Position numbers and translations under genes: made by a program. Under the pieces are notes generated by a model. That model was not told the origin of the DNA. It did not search any database and worked only from the letters and a program-made list of their open reading frames with translations. From Lacinutrix sp. Hel_I_90 (GTDB lineage Bacteria > Bacteroidota > Bacteroidia > Flavobacteriales > Flavobacteriaceae): a stretch of DNA of 64,000 nt. The DNA lies in the NCBI RefSeq assembly GCF_000934685.1, contig NZ_JYNQ01000001.1, positions 2,220,501 through 2,284,500 on the forward strand. Reading direction: 5' to 3'. Below are positions 9,334 to 18,828 of this stretch, one piece after another (the first letter of the stretch is position 1; every line of letters begins with the position of its first letter).

Positions 9334-10188
9334 GTGTCGTCAAAAAACCAACCTTACATCAAAGTACAAGACCATTCTGTTTCAGGAGAAACGTTTCAAT
9401 TAATCCATAATCAAGAGATGGATTATTTAGAAACGACACCACAACCTTCTCTAGAAAAATTACCAGACTATTATAAAAGTGAAGATTATATTTCTCATAC
9501 AAATGCAAAACGTAACTTGTTTGAAAAAGCATATCATCAGATTAGAACTATTTCTTTAAAACGAAAACTAAAGTTGATTAATAGTTTTAATACTGAAGAC
9601 AAAACGCTTTTAGATATTGGCTGTGGTACGGGGGACTTTTTAAAGACGGCTCAAACTGGTCAGTGGCGTGTTTTTGGGGTAGAGCCAAATGAAGCAGCAA
9701 GATCTATCGCTAATACGAATTCAAATAACAACGTTTTTAGTACTGAGCAATTATCAAAATTTGAAAGCCAGAGTTTCGATGTGATTACACTTTGGCATGT
9801 TTTAGAACATCTACCAAATCTTGAAGAACAGATTTCTGTTTTTAAACGTTTACTAAAACCAAAAGGCACATTAGTTATTGCGGTGCCTAATTACAAAAGC
9901 CACGATGCGATCTTTTATAAAAATTTCTGGGCCGCTTATGATGTGCCAAGACATCTTTGGCACTTTTCTCAAACCTCGATTAAAGCATTATTTAAAAAAG
10001 AACAGATGAAGGTCGTTGAAACGCATCCTATGGTTTTCGATGCTTTTTATGTGAGTCTGCTTTCTGAAAAATATAAAAATAAATCCATGAATCTTGTTCG
10101 CGCTTTTTTTGTTGGTTTACAATCAAATTTGAAAGCAAAACACTCTGGAGAGTATTCTTCGCTCATTTATGTGATTAAAAACAGCTAA
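9334..10188 (+). CDS. Class I SAM-dependent methyltransferase
   Basis: A 284-residue methyltransferase of unknown substrate. The Rossmann SAM-binding motif I is LLDIGCGTGDFL (about 90-101). The acidic residue of motif II lies in VFGVEPNEAA, and FDVITLWHVLEHLPN is the motif IV region. The N-terminal part (YIKVQDHSVSGETFQL, then DYYKSEDYISHT) resembles a flavobacterial subfamily. No ATG fits. GTG at 9334 is the best start because the conserved N-terminus begins directly after it. The gene follows 1.1 kb of gene-poor sequence and stands alone. Confidence 0.82.
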   Translation: MSSKNQPYIKVQDHSVSGETFQLIHNQEMDYLETTPQPSLEKLPDYYKSEDYISHTNAKRNLFEKAYHQIRTISLKRKLKLINSFNTEDKTLLDIGCGTGDFLKTAQTGQWRVFGVEPNEAARSIANTNSNNNVFSTEQLSKFESQSFDVITLWHVLEHLPNLEEQISVFKRLLKPKGTLVIAVPNYKSHDAIFYKNFWAAYDVPRHLWHFSQTSIKALFKKEQMKVVETHPMVFDAFYVSLLSEKYKNKSMNLVRAFFVGLQSNLKAKHSGEYSSLIYVIKNS

Positions 10189-10388
10189 AACTTATTTTTA
10201 GAATTATTGTGCTTAGTACTTGTGCCAAAACAACGTAACGCCTTAAGGTTTTTTAATAAAGGCTTAAAAGGCTTTATTTGAAGTCGTTTTCAATAGGAGA
10301 TAATTATTAAATCTAAATTTTACTATAATAAATGCTTATAGTCTAAAATTCTGACTCATTTATTTCAGAAAATGTAAATCTACTTTTA

Positions 10389-10396
10389 TACTTTTG
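10389..10396 (+). promoter_or_regulatory. -7 box of the OmpH-like gene
   Basis: TACTTTTG matches TAnnTTTG and lies 22 bp before the start codon at 10419. Confidence 0.6.
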
Positions 10397-10418
10397 CACC
10401 ACACTTAAAAACATAAAA

Positions 10419-10931
10419 ATGAAAAATTTAATTTTAGCGGTAATAGCAATTGTAACATTAGCCTCTTGTCAACAACAGAAAATAGGTTATGTTGATAATG
10501 GAAAAGTCATTAATGACATCCAAGAGAAAAAAGACATCGAGTCTAAATATGAAGCTTTAAACGAATCGTTTAAAAAGCGAGTAGATAGTATTGGTAAAAG
10601 TTACCAAATGGAATACCAGGCATTACAAAGTCAGGCGGCAAAGTTATCTCAAGAAAAGCAACAAGAGATGATGCAACCGTTTCAAATGAAAGCTCAACAG
10701 TATCAACAAAGAATGCAGGGAGAGCAGCAGCAATTGCAAACGGCTTACCAAACAGAAATTGATTCGGTTATTTCTAAAATGAAAACCACAGTAAAAGAAT
10801 ATGGTAAAACTAATGGGTACAAGTTTATTTTAGGAACTAATGAAGCTGCTGGAACCGTTTTATATGGCGATGAAGCTGCAGATTTAACAGCGGTTATTTT
10901 GAAAGAGATTGATGCTCAGTACAAAAAATAG
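10419..10931 (+). CDS. OmpH/Skp-like periplasmic chaperone, lipoprotein form
   Basis: 170 residues. An N-terminal signal ends in a lipobox-like LASC (residues 14-17). After it come GYVDNGKVINDIQEKKDIE and a long Gln/Lys-rich helical hairpin (about 45-125), the tentacle-like coiled coil of Skp/OmpH proteins. Family members hold unfolded outer-membrane proteins in the periplasm. The C-terminal NGYKFILGTNEAAGTVLYGDEAADLT is typical. It is monocistronic, with its own -7 box and a strong terminator directly downstream. Confidence 0.88.
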   Translation: MKNLILAVIAIVTLASCQQQKIGYVDNGKVINDIQEKKDIESKYEALNESFKKRVDSIGKSYQMEYQALQSQAAKLSQEKQQEMMQPFQMKAQQYQQRMQGEQQQLQTAYQTEIDSVISKMKTTVKEYGKTNGYKFILGTNEAAGTVLYGDEAADLTAVILKEIDAQYKK

Positions 10932-10950
10932 AATTATAAACATTGTCTTA

Positions 10951-10983
10951 AAAGCGCTGAACTTACCGTTCAGCGCTTTTTTT
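10951..10983 (+). terminator. Rho-independent terminator after the OmpH-like gene
   Basis: The arms AAAGCGCTGAAC and GTTCAGCGCTTT enclose a short loop, followed by a T run. Confidence 0.9.
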
Positions 10984-11072
10984 ATGCATTAATCTCATAC
11001 ATTTCAAAGGCATTGAATATTTAACTATATTTAGGTAGTATAATTTAACGCTATTAATTATTCTATTTTAAG

Positions 11073-12899
11073 ATGATGAGTAAAACCACTTGGCTGTCTC
11101 TCGTTCTCTTTACTTTGTTTGGTTATCTAATCGCTCAAGAGGCTATTCCATTTAAAACTCAAAATGAGTTTTATATTTATGGAGATGCTGTGGTTATTGG
11201 TAACAATATTTTAAGTAAAGATGCAAAAGAACCTTTTAACGACACCACTTTAACTAATGATGATATCGACATGGTCTATGTTGATGTGGATAACGATACA
11301 ACAACATTCAGCTCAAGTACGGCACATTTAACACTACCTAAAAACCAAACAAATATTAAGTATGCTGCTTTATACTGGAGTGCTACTTATAGTTATGAAA
11401 AGGGGTCTAGAAAAGAATCTAACGGGCAATTTCTCTTTCAGGGAAAACGAGAACATAAACGGGATAAAATTAGTAAGATTAAGTTCAAAACACCAAACGG
11501 TACTTATAAAGACATTGACGGAACAGTCATTTTTGATGGAGCTAGAGAGGTTGCTTTTACACTTAATTCTCCTTATGCGTGTATGGCAGATGTTACTAAA
11601 TTACTTAAAAATATAGGGACTATAAATGGTGAATATACTGTCGCTAATGTTGCTGCTACACAGGGGTTTGTTTCTGGGGGAAGTGCAGCAGGATGGCTGC
11701 TATACGTCGTTTACGAAGCACCAACAAAAAACCCTAAATACATAACCACTTATAATGGGTTTGCACACGTGAGTGGAGAACCTGTAAAACTAAAATTTAG
11801 TAATTTCAAGTCATTAGAAAAGGGAGACGTTAAAACAGCATTAACTTTTGCGGCATTAGAGGGAGACTCTGCTCTAAAGGAGGATGAGTGCCTTTTTGTT
11901 AATCCAGCAGCTAAACGTGTCTTGCTATTGAATACTAATGAAAGACCCAGAAACAACTTTTTTAATAGTAAAATTACTTATGAAAATAATGTTTCATTAA
12001 AACGTTTTCCTAATAGTGAAAACACCTTAGGATTTGATATTATTTCCATGGATTTACCAGAGTCTTCACAACCTTTAGTCGATAATAATACTACAGAAGT
12101 AGAAATGTCCTTTAATACTAAAGCAGATCGGTTTTATTTATTCTTTACAGCCTTTCAAACTGAAATAAGTCAAACCTATTACAAAGAACAGAAAGCGGTA
12201 GAAATTGTTTCTATTTCAGAATTTGAAAAGACGATTACTATAGCAGAAGCTGCGCCAAAGAAAAGTAAAAAAGAAGCACTAAAAAACAAAGACCATAGCG
12301 AAGGCTATCAAAAGTTTAGTCCTAAAAAACAAAATGAAGATAAAAGAGTGTTTCGACCAATAAACAGTGCAGAATCACCTCAAAGTAAAACCAACGAAAC
12401 AAAAAGTGATTATATACCTAAGGTTGTAGAGAAAGAAAAAACACTGCCCATATGGCTTAGAAAGAAACAAGGAGCAGATTTGGCTAGAGACACCACCATT
12501 TACCAGCCAGAAGCAGCTTTTAAAACACCATTAGTGAGTAGTTTAGTCTTAAATAGAGAAAATTATAAGAAATTACTTACCAAAGACGATTACATTTACG
12601 AAACACAGAATTTTAAGCGTATTCTTAACCAAGAACCAACATTTATTGAAGGTGTGGCTAGAGGCTACTATATTATTGCAAGTTTAGTCTATGATTTAGA
12701 CAATGCAGTGAAGAACCAGAAAGAATTATTAGAAAAAGGGCTTAATTCTAAGATCTTTAAAGACACGTCGCAAGAAAAATATTACATCTATCTTTTTAAT
12801 TCTGAAAACTTTTACGATGTGTTTATGCTTAGAAAAGCATTTATAAAGAGTCCCTTTTTAAAAGAGGTATGGATTTTAAACCTTAATATGGAGAAATAA
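11073..12899 (+). CDS. Secreted protein with C-terminal SPOR-like domain
   Basis: 608 residues with a signal peptide (SLVLFTLFGYLIAQ, about 10-23). Residues 30-360 resemble the N-terminal module of large flavobacterial surface proteins: a GDAVVIGNNILS start, a D-rich YVDVDNDTTTFSSSTAHL, and KYAALYWSATY. A low-complexity Lys/Glu linker follows (about 390-470). The end (about 535-605, YYIIASLVYDLDNAVKNQKEL...YIYLFNS...KEVWILNL) has the pattern of a SPOR domain, which binds denuded septal peptidoglycan in known cases. The combination is unusual to me. The function is unknown. Cell-envelope location is inferred from the signal and the SPOR-like tail. Confidence 0.65.
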   Translation: MMSKTTWLSLVLFTLFGYLIAQEAIPFKTQNEFYIYGDAVVIGNNILSKDAKEPFNDTTLTNDDIDMVYVDVDNDTTTFSSSTAHLTLPKNQTNIKYAALYWSATYSYEKGSRKESNGQFLFQGKREHKRDKISKIKFKTPNGTYKDIDGTVIFDGAREVAFTLNSPYACMADVTKLLKNIGTINGEYTVANVAATQGFVSGGSAAGWLLYVVYEAPTKNPKYITTYNGFAHVSGEPVKLKFSNFKSLEKGDVKTALTFAALEGDSALKEDECLFVNPAAKRVLLLNTNERPRNNFFNSKITYENNVSLKRFPNSENTLGFDIISMDLPESSQPLVDNNTTEVEMSFNTKADRFYLFFTAFQTEISQTYYKEQKAVEIVSISEFEKTITIAEAAPKKSKKEALKNKDHSEGYQKFSPKKQNEDKRVFRPINSAESPQSKTNETKSDYIPKVVEKEKTLPIWLRKKQGADLARDTTIYQPEAAFKTPLVSSLVLNRENYKKLLTKDDYIYETQNFKRILNQEPTFIEGVARGYYIIASLVYDLDNAVKNQKELLEKGLNSKIFKDTSQEKYYIYLFNSENFYDVFMLRKAFIKSPFLKEVWILNLNMEK

Positions 12900-13015
12900 T
12901 CCGTTAAAAAGCTGTATTTCAATATAATAGAGTTGTTTTAATGTAATCAAAAGTCCACCTATGCCTCTTTTATTTCACCACCAACGGTAAAAGACAACCG
13001 ACTCAAAACAATCAG

Positions 13016-14170
13016 TTATTCAGATTTTTTATGAAGTAACCGCGTTAGTTTTATAGATAAATCTGTTAAGATAATCTTTGAATTTCCATTGCGCTCTATA
13101 TGATAAATAGCATCCTGTAGTTCACTCGAAATTTCAAGAATATTGTTATTATGAACAAAGGGTGCAAAATTCTTTAAATCGAATTTTTCATTTTTAATAT
13201 CCATATAAACGAGTGCTTCTGCATTATAATTCAATAATAGGGCTTGTCTGAAAAAATCCAGACAGAAATTTAAAAACAGTTTTTGAGTTTCCCTTCCTGT
13301 TTTTGCAATGTCTTCACTCCAGGAAATTAAGTCATGAATGGCGGCTTTATTCCCTTTCGCTTTAAAAGCAGCACGAATCCAAAAAATAAACCAATTTTCA
13401 AACTGTGTATCTTCACTATCATGATAAACCAAATCACAGGCTTTGTTGTAGTTTCCGTTGGCTTGATGAGCTAAATTTGTAGCAACAGCTTCGTTTAAAT
13501 TGTAGTTTTTAATCAGTGCATTTTTGATATCTACTTCAGCTAAAGGCGGGAAATGTAAGGTTTGACAGCGTGATCTAATTGTACTAATTATTTGCTCTTC
13601 ATCTTCAGCAATTAAGATAAAAACCGTTTTATTAGGGGGTTCTTCAATGAGCTTTAATAGCTTGTTGGCTGCCGCTGTGTTCATTTTCTCGGCCATCCAA
13701 ATGATCATAATTTTATAACCGCCTTCGTAAGGTTTTAGTGCTAAAGCCTTAACAATATCAAGTGCTTCATCGACACCTATTTGACCTTGTTTGTTATCAA
13801 CGCCTAAGGCTTTGTACCAATCAAACAAATTGCCATACGGTTGTTTCTTTAATACTTCGCGCCATTCTTCTAAAAAATGACTTGAAACAGGGTGTTTTTT
13901 AACTTTATCATTACTCGTTACTGGAAAAGCAAAATGTAAATCAGGATGAGAAAAGTTTTTAAACTTTAAGTTGCATGCAGCATTTCCATTGGTGTTTTCT
14001 CCTTCTGTATTATTACATAAAAGATATTGAGCATAGGCAATGGCCATAGGTAATGTGCCAGAACCTTCAGGACCAACAAAAAGTTGAGCATGAGGTATAC
14101 GACCATTGTCTACACTTATAGTGAGATGGTTTTTTATATGTTGCTGTCCGATGATAGTATTAAAAAGCAT
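13016..14170 (-). CDS. holB: DNA polymerase III delta-prime subunit
   Basis: 384-residue AAA+ clamp-loader subunit. The P-loop is degenerate (GPEGSGTLPMA, about 33-43, without the GKT lysine), as is usual for delta-prime. Zinc-type cysteines lie around residues 51-66. The sensor/SRC region is seen as IIWMAEKMNTAAANKLLKLIEEPP and STIRSRCQTLHFPPL. On the minus strand the -7 box (TATATTTG, 14175-14182) ends only four bases before the ATG. Either the message is leaderless or translation starts further in. Confidence 0.92.
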   Translation of the reverse strand: MLFNTIIGQQHIKNHLTISVDNGRIPHAQLFVGPEGSGTLPMAIAYAQYLLCNNTEGENTNGNAACNLKFKNFSHPDLHFAFPVTSNDKVKKHPVSSHFLEEWREVLKKQPYGNLFDWYKALGVDNKQGQIGVDEALDIVKALALKPYEGGYKIMIIWMAEKMNTAAANKLLKLIEEPPNKTVFILIAEDEEQIISTIRSRCQTLHFPPLAEVDIKNALIKNYNLNEAVATNLAHQANGNYNKACDLVYHDSEDTQFENWFIFWIRAAFKAKGNKAAIHDLISWSEDIAKTGRETQKLFLNFCLDFFRQALLLNYNAEALVYMDIKNEKFDLKNFAPFVHNNNILEISSELQDAIYHIERNGNSKIILTDLSIKLTRLLHKKSE

Positions 14171-14174
14171 GTAG

Positions 14175-14182
14175 CAAATATA
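14175..14182 (-). promoter_or_regulatory. -7 box of holB, very close to the start codon
   Basis: TATATTTG read on the minus strand ends at 14175, and the holB ATG begins at 14170. This spacing implies a leaderless or near-leaderless transcript. Confidence 0.5.
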
Positions 14183-14275
14183 ACATGTCCTTTAAATAAA
14201 AGCTATTATTTGTGTCGTATAAGTTACAGCGTTATTTTAGTCCTTTTTTGCAAAAACGGTCTCATCGTAATTATA

Positions 14276-14283
14276 TATCTTTG
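14276..14283 (+). promoter_or_regulatory. -7 box in the holB-pgk gap, likely for pgk
   Basis: TATCTTTG matches TAnnTTTG. The next real gene on this strand is pgk, 290 bp away, so its leader would be long. The gap 14171-14573 otherwise holds only one doubtful 50-codon ORF. Confidence 0.45.
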
Positions 14284-14573
14284 AGATGAAAACGGAATAC
14301 ACTATTTTACAGAAGAAAATCATTATAGTCACTCTAGTCTTTACTCTATATCTGAGCTGTTTCTGCAGTTTGCAAGGGCTAACTTTAGAAACAATAGTGA
14401 TAAAAGAGACTTGGTTTTCTGCAGTGAAAAAAGGTTAAATCACTGAAAAAACGTTACACTTATGTTCATTTTAGAACTATAGGAAACAGTGGTATAAGCG
14501 TTAATAACTGTGATGTTTACAACCACAGGCCCTTTGATATTGAAGATTTAAAAATAAATTTATATAATAGATA

Positions 14574-15761
14574 ATGAAAACCTTAAACGACTTTAACTTT
14601 AAAGATAAAAAAGCATTAATCCGTGTCGATTTTAATGTGCCTCTGGATGATGCATTTAATGTTACAGATACTACGCGAATTACCTCTGCAAAACCAACAA
14701 TAATAAAGGTTTTAGAAGATGGAGGCAGCTGTGTTTTAATGACGCATTTAGGCAGACCAAAAGGGGTAGATGAGGCGTTCTCATTAAAACACATTACGGA
14801 TAAAGTAGAATATATTATTGGAGTGGAAACGAAATTTGTTTCTGATTGTGTTGGAAGTGAAGCTGAAGAAGCTGTTGCCAATTTAAAACCAGGTGAAATT
14901 TTAATTCTTGAGAATTTGCGTTTTCACGACACGGAGACTCAAGGGGATAGCGGATTTGCTGAACAACTTTCTAAACTGGGAGACATATATGTGAACGATG
15001 CTTTTGGTACGGCCCATAGAGCGCATGCTTCTACTACAATAGTTGCCGATTTTTTTCCCGAAAACAAGTGTTTTGGTTACTTGATGGAACAAGAAATAAA
15101 AAGTATAGATAAAGTTTTGAAAACGGGAGAAAAGCCTGTTTTAGCAATACTTGGAGGCGCAAAAGTGTCTTCAAAAATCACTATTATAGAAAACATTCTT
15201 GATGCAGTAGACCATTTAATTATTGGTGGCGGAATGGCTTTTACCTTTATAAAGGCTCAGGGAGGAAGCGTTGGTGATTCTATCTGTGAGGATGATAAAA
15301 TGGACTTAGCTTTAAGTATTTTAAAACAAGCCAAAGAAAAAAAGGTCGTTGTTCATCTTCCAGTAGACGTTGTTGCGGCAGATGCTTTTAAAAACGATGC
15401 AAACACGCAAAATGTGGATATTACAAAAATTCCAGACGGTTGGCAAGGTTTAGATGCCGGACCAAAATCGAGAACTAATTTTCATGAAGTCGTGATGCAA
15501 TGTAAAACTATTTTATGGAATGGCCCTTTGGGTGTTTTTGAAATGGAAAATTTTGCTGCTGGTACAATTGCTTTGGGTGAATCTATTGCAGAAGCGACTA
15601 AAGAAGGCGCCTTTTCACTTGTAGGTGGTGGTGACTCAGTAGCTGCAGTTAAGCAATTTGGATTCGAGAAAAAAGTGAGTTATGTTAGTACAGGCGGAGG
15701 CGCCATGTTGGAGAGTTTAGAAGGCAAAACCTTACCCGGAGTTGCTGCTATTTTAAAGTAA
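14574..15761 (+). CDS. pgk: Phosphoglycerate kinase
   Basis: 395-residue glycolytic enzyme that converts 1,3-bisphosphoglycerate and ADP to 3-phosphoglycerate and ATP. The N-terminal signature [13 protein letters not shown] (14-26), the substrate-binding MTHLGRPKG, the [14 protein letters not shown] segment, [16 protein letters not shown] and the nucleotide-binding GGGDSVAA near the C-terminus are all present. Length is normal for bacteria. It is monocistronic, and nothing is unusual. Confidence 0.97.
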   Translation: MKTLNDFNFKDKKALIRVDFNVPLDDAFNVTDTTRITSAKPTIIKVLEDGGSCVLMTHLGRPKGVDEAFSLKHITDKVEYIIGVETKFVSDCVGSEAEEAVANLKPGEILILENLRFHDTETQGDSGFAEQLSKLGDIYVNDAFGTAHRAHASTTIVADFFPENKCFGYLMEQEIKSIDKVLKTGEKPVLAILGGAKVSSKITIIENILDAVDHLIIGGGMAFTFIKAQGGSVGDSICEDDKMDLALSILKQAKEKKVVVHLPVDVVAADAFKNDANTQNVDITKIPDGWQGLDAGPKSRTNFHEVVMQCKTILWNGPLGVFEMENFAAGTIALGESIAEATKEGAFSLVGGGDSVAAVKQFGFEKKVSYVSTGGGAMLESLEGKTLPGVAAILK

Positions 15762-15798
15762 AACTAATTTTCGGATACCATATTCATTAACGTGGCGT

Positions 15799-15806
15799 TA
15801 CTTTTG
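15799..15806 (+). promoter_or_regulatory. -7 box of the lytic transglycosylase gene
   Basis: TACTTTTG lies 16 bp upstream of the ATG at 15823. Confidence 0.55.
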
Positions 15807-15822
15807 TAGACAATTATATTTC

Positions 15823-17412
15823 ATGAGAAAATTTAAAACTTACAGTATTCTTTTATACGCATCATGTTGTGCCGTTTTTAGTTACGCACAAGACGCGACG
15901 CATATTAAAACCGAAGGAGCTAGCGAATCTAAATTAGTAGCTGGCGAAAATTATGTCACAGACACTATTATTGCGGGTGAAACCTTAGTTAAAAAGCAAA
16001 TTGAGCCAGTTGTTCCAATAGACTTGAAAAAAGCCTTGGAAGATCATCAATTTGCATCAGAGATTGATGAAAAATGGATGGAAGAGCTGTACAGCAATTC
16101 GCTTTTCGACACCATTTATCGTGAGGTCTCAGACTTAAAATATGATGCTGTTTACTATCCTGAATTATCTACAGATACGCTCAAGGCAAGATTAGAAAGA
16201 TTGAATGCCAAGACGCCATTTAATGTTGAATATAATCCGCAATTAGAAAGCGTAATAAAAGGCTGGTTAAAAAGAAGGCATCATTCTATGGAGCGTTTAA
16301 TGGGCTTAAGTAAGTATTACTTTCCAATGTTTGAGCGCGAATTAGACAATTATAACATTCCTTTAGAGATGAAATATCTCGCTATTGTAGAGTCTGCTTT
16401 AAAACCAAGAGCAAAATCTCGTGTTGGAGCCACTGGTTTATGGCAGTTTATGTTTGCTACAGGTAAACAATATGGTTTAGATGTAAGCAGTTATGTCGAT
16501 GAGCGCAGCGATCCTATAAAATCTACAGAAGCTGCAGCGAAATACCTGGCTAAACTTTATGAGATTTTTGGAGATTGGGACCTTGCTTTAGCGGCCTATA
16601 ATTCTGGTCCAGGTAACGTGGGTAAAGCGATTAGACGCTCTGGCGGGTATAGAAACTATTGGAATATAAGACCCAATTTGCCACGTGAAACAGCAGGCTA
16701 TGTTCCTGCATTTTTAGCAACGATGTATATTTTTGAATATGCAGAAGCGCATGGTTTTGTGCAACATAAACCGGAATTTAATTATGTTGAGACTGATACA
16801 ATTCACGTGAAACAAATGATTACCTTAGATCAGGTCTCTGAGTTTACCAACGTCAATATTGAAACCCTTCAGTTTTTAAACCCGTCTTACAAATTAGATA
16901 TTATCCCATATATCAAAGGAAAAACTTATACTTTACGTTTGCCTAGGGAAGTGGTTGGGACTTTTGTAAATAATGAAGCAGAAATGTATGCTTTCGCTAA
17001 AGCAGAGTTTGATAAACGCGAAAAACCATTACCACAATTATTACAAGCCGAGACTAAAACACGCTATAGCGTAAGACCAGGTGATTATTTAGGTAAAATT
17101 GCGAGAAAATTTGGTGTTCGTGTGAGTCAAATTAAACAGTGGAATGGCTTAAGAAGTAATAATCTTAATGTTGGTCAACGCTTAACTATTTATCCAAGAA
17201 ACCCATCAGGGGTAACAAATAACGCTATAAAAGTGAATACAAAAAGCACTGCAAATTTCACAGGAAAGACCTATACGGTTGAAAGCGGCGATTCTCTTTG
17301 GAGTATTTCACAAAAATTTTCAGGCGTTTCTGTTGAAAATATAAAAGAATGGAACGATATTAGTGGTACTAATTTAAAACCAGGAATGACCTTAAGAGTT
17401 TCTAAGGGTTAA
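15823..17412 (+). CDS. mltD: MltD-like lytic transglycosylase with two LysM domains
   Basis: 529 residues with a signal peptide (LLYASCCAVFSYAQ, about 10-23). The SLT domain spans about 160-300. Its catalytic glutamate is in LAIVESALKPRAKSRVGATG, followed by GLWQFM and ALAAYNSGPGNVGKAI. Two peptidoglycan-binding LysM repeats lie at about 408-452 (RYSVRPGDYLGKIARKFG) and 482-528 (TYTVESGDSLWSISQKFS). The enzyme cleaves the MurNAc-GlcNAc bond to form 1,6-anhydro ends in the periplasm. It is followed by the DUF4837 gene after 24 bp, probably in one operon. Confidence 0.93.
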   Translation: MRKFKTYSILLYASCCAVFSYAQDATHIKTEGASESKLVAGENYVTDTIIAGETLVKKQIEPVVPIDLKKALEDHQFASEIDEKWMEELYSNSLFDTIYREVSDLKYDAVYYPELSTDTLKARLERLNAKTPFNVEYNPQLESVIKGWLKRRHHSMERLMGLSKYYFPMFERELDNYNIPLEMKYLAIVESALKPRAKSRVGATGLWQFMFATGKQYGLDVSSYVDERSDPIKSTEAAAKYLAKLYEIFGDWDLALAAYNSGPGNVGKAIRRSGGYRNYWNIRPNLPRETAGYVPAFLATMYIFEYAEAHGFVQHKPEFNYVETDTIHVKQMITLDQVSEFTNVNIETLQFLNPSYKLDIIPYIKGKTYTLRLPREVVGTFVNNEAEMYAFAKAEFDKREKPLPQLLQAETKTRYSVRPGDYLGKIARKFGVRVSQIKQWNGLRSNNLNVGQRLTIYPRNPSGVTNNAIKVNTKSTANFTGKTYTVESGDSLWSISQKFSGVSVENIKEWNDISGTNLKPGMTLRVSKG

Positions 17413-17436
17413 TCTATCACAAAAAACAAATAAATT

Positions 17437-18426
17437 ATGCGTAAAACAATACTTTTAGTAGCCCTTGTATTTTCTCTTTTTTCTTGTAAAGAAGGGAGTA
17501 AAGAAAGCCAGAGAATTCTTCCAGACTCAGCAGGACCAATTAACAATGTCTCCATCGTGATAGATAATGAACTCTGGGAAAACACAGTTGGTGAAACGAT
17601 ACGAGATGTTTTAGCAGCTCCAATAGATGGTCTTAATCAGGAAGAACCGCTATTTTCAATAAATCAAATTCCACCACAAGTGTTTTCTGGTTTTGTTAAA
17701 GAAAGTAGAAATACTTTAAAAATAGAACAAGGACCGGCAGATTTTAAAATTACAAAAGATGTTTTTGCCAGACCACAAACTATGATTTTAATAAGTGGAA
17801 AGGATGTTGCTGAAATAAAAGAACAGATTAATACACACCAAGAGAATATCGTGAAGGCCTTCAAGGAGTCAGACATTAGAAAAACACAAAAAGATCACAA
17901 AAAAGCATTGCAAGACGCCCAAGTGATTGAAAAAGCTTTAGGAATTGAAATAGCGTTTCCGAATACTTTTAGAATAGCCACAACGATAGCAAAGCCAGAA
18001 GACAAATTCTTTTGGATAAGACGCGATATTCCTACAGGTTATACAAATGTTCTTTTATATGAAGTTCCTTTAGATGCCTTAAAAAAGGACGACAGCCTGG
18101 TGAGTCAAGTTTTAAAAATAAGAGACTCCATTGGTAGAAAATATATTGGAGGGCCAGTAGAAGGCAGTTATATGGCAACAGAAAGCATGTATGCACCTCA
18201 CATCTACGAAACTATTATAGATAACAAACCCACCGTTGAAGTTAAAGGACTTTGGATTGTGAAAGAAGGCGCCATTATGTCTGGACCCTTTATTACCTAT
18301 TTCATTGAAGATAAGGTGAACGAAAGATATATTGTCGCAGAAGGATTTGCATTTGCACCTTCAGTGTCTAAACGTGATTTTATGTTCGAGTTGGAGGCTA
18401 TGATTAAGTCTATTGAGGTAAAATAG
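17437..18426 (+). CDS. DUF4837 family lipoprotein
   Basis: 329 residues. The signal peptide ends in a lipobox (LFSC, cysteine about 17), so it is likely a lipoprotein. The rest matches the DUF4837 type by its pattern: an early SIVIDNELWENTVGETIRDVL, a central FRIATTIAKPEDKFFWIRRDIPTG, and a late VEVKGLWIVKEGAIMSGPFITYFIED. The function is unknown. It follows the transglycosylase and ends in a strong terminator that also closes the precursor gene on the other strand. Confidence 0.85.
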   Translation: MRKTILLVALVFSLFSCKEGSKESQRILPDSAGPINNVSIVIDNELWENTVGETIRDVLAAPIDGLNQEEPLFSINQIPPQVFSGFVKESRNTLKIEQGPADFKITKDVFARPQTMILISGKDVAEIKEQINTHQENIVKAFKESDIRKTQKDHKKALQDAQVIEKALGIEIAFPNTFRIATTIAKPEDKFFWIRRDIPTGYTNVLLYEVPLDALKKDDSLVSQVLKIRDSIGRKYIGGPVEGSYMATESMYAPHIYETIIDNKPTVEVKGLWIVKEGAIMSGPFITYFIEDKVNERYIVAEGFAFAPSVSKRDFMFELEAMIKSIEVK

Positions 18427-18450
18427 GGATGATTAAAAAGTGAGATATCA

Positions 18451-18482
18451 AAAAAACCCAACGGATTGCGTTGGGTTTTTTT
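18451..18482. terminator. Bidirectional terminator at the left edge of the peptide locus
   Basis: AAAAAACCCAACG and CGTTGGGTTTTTT flank a short loop. It serves the DUF4837 gene on the plus strand and the precursor genes ending at 18524 on the minus strand. Confidence 0.88.
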
Positions 18483-18523
18483 GTTTAAGAATATTTCAAA
18501 ATCTGGATAATCATATTATAAAA

Positions 18524-18790
18524 CTAGTTTTGCATATTTGTAGTAAGACCGCCACCTGTACCGCCGCCTGTACCGCCAGCTGTACCGCCACCTATATCAC
18601 CGCCTGTTTCGCCGCCAATATTACCACCAGTACCAGATGGAGTTAACGTATCACAATTTGTCACAGTTGTGGGTCTAACATTTAAACTGGTTTCTTGAGC
18701 ACCACCATTAACAGTTAAAGATTTTTGGTCATTAAGTTCAATTATTGAATTTTTTGTGAAATCCAATACTTTTTGTTTTCTTGTTTTCAT
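18524..18790 (-). CDS. Precursor peptide m1a, Gly-rich core
   Basis: An 88-residue member of the locus-wide precursor family. The leader is about 28 residues with a basic start, a hydrophobic F/L motif, ELND, a Leu/Val pair and a double glycine (29-30) cut by a C39 peptidase. The 58-residue core has one Cys and many Thr (TNCDTLTPSGTGG). It ends in repeated GGT/GGGT units, unlike any other core here, so it may be a structural or anchor-like tail. It is the first of three minus-strand precursors left of regulator 1. Assigned from leader similarity; the product is unknown. Confidence 0.82.
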   Translation of the reverse strand: MKTRKQKVLDFTKNSIIELNDQKSLTVNGGAQETSLNVRPTTVTNCDTLTPSGTGGNIGGETGGDIGGGTAGGTGGGTGGGLTTNMQN

Positions 18791-18828
18791 ATAGGTTTTA
18801 TTTTTTTAAATAAACTAGCATAATTTAT

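Noticed and set aside
14286-14438. 50-codon ORF with a hydrophobic stretch between holB and pgk
   Set aside because: Its ATG lies 3 bases after a -7 box, so it would be at or before the transcript start. No similarity recognised. The stretch fits better as the pgk leader region.
16677-16814. Two parS-like CACGTGAAACA half sites (16677-16692, 16799-16814) in the transglycosylase gene
   Set aside because: Each has three mismatches to the 16-bp site, all in the left half, and both lie in conserved coding sequence. Chance is likely.
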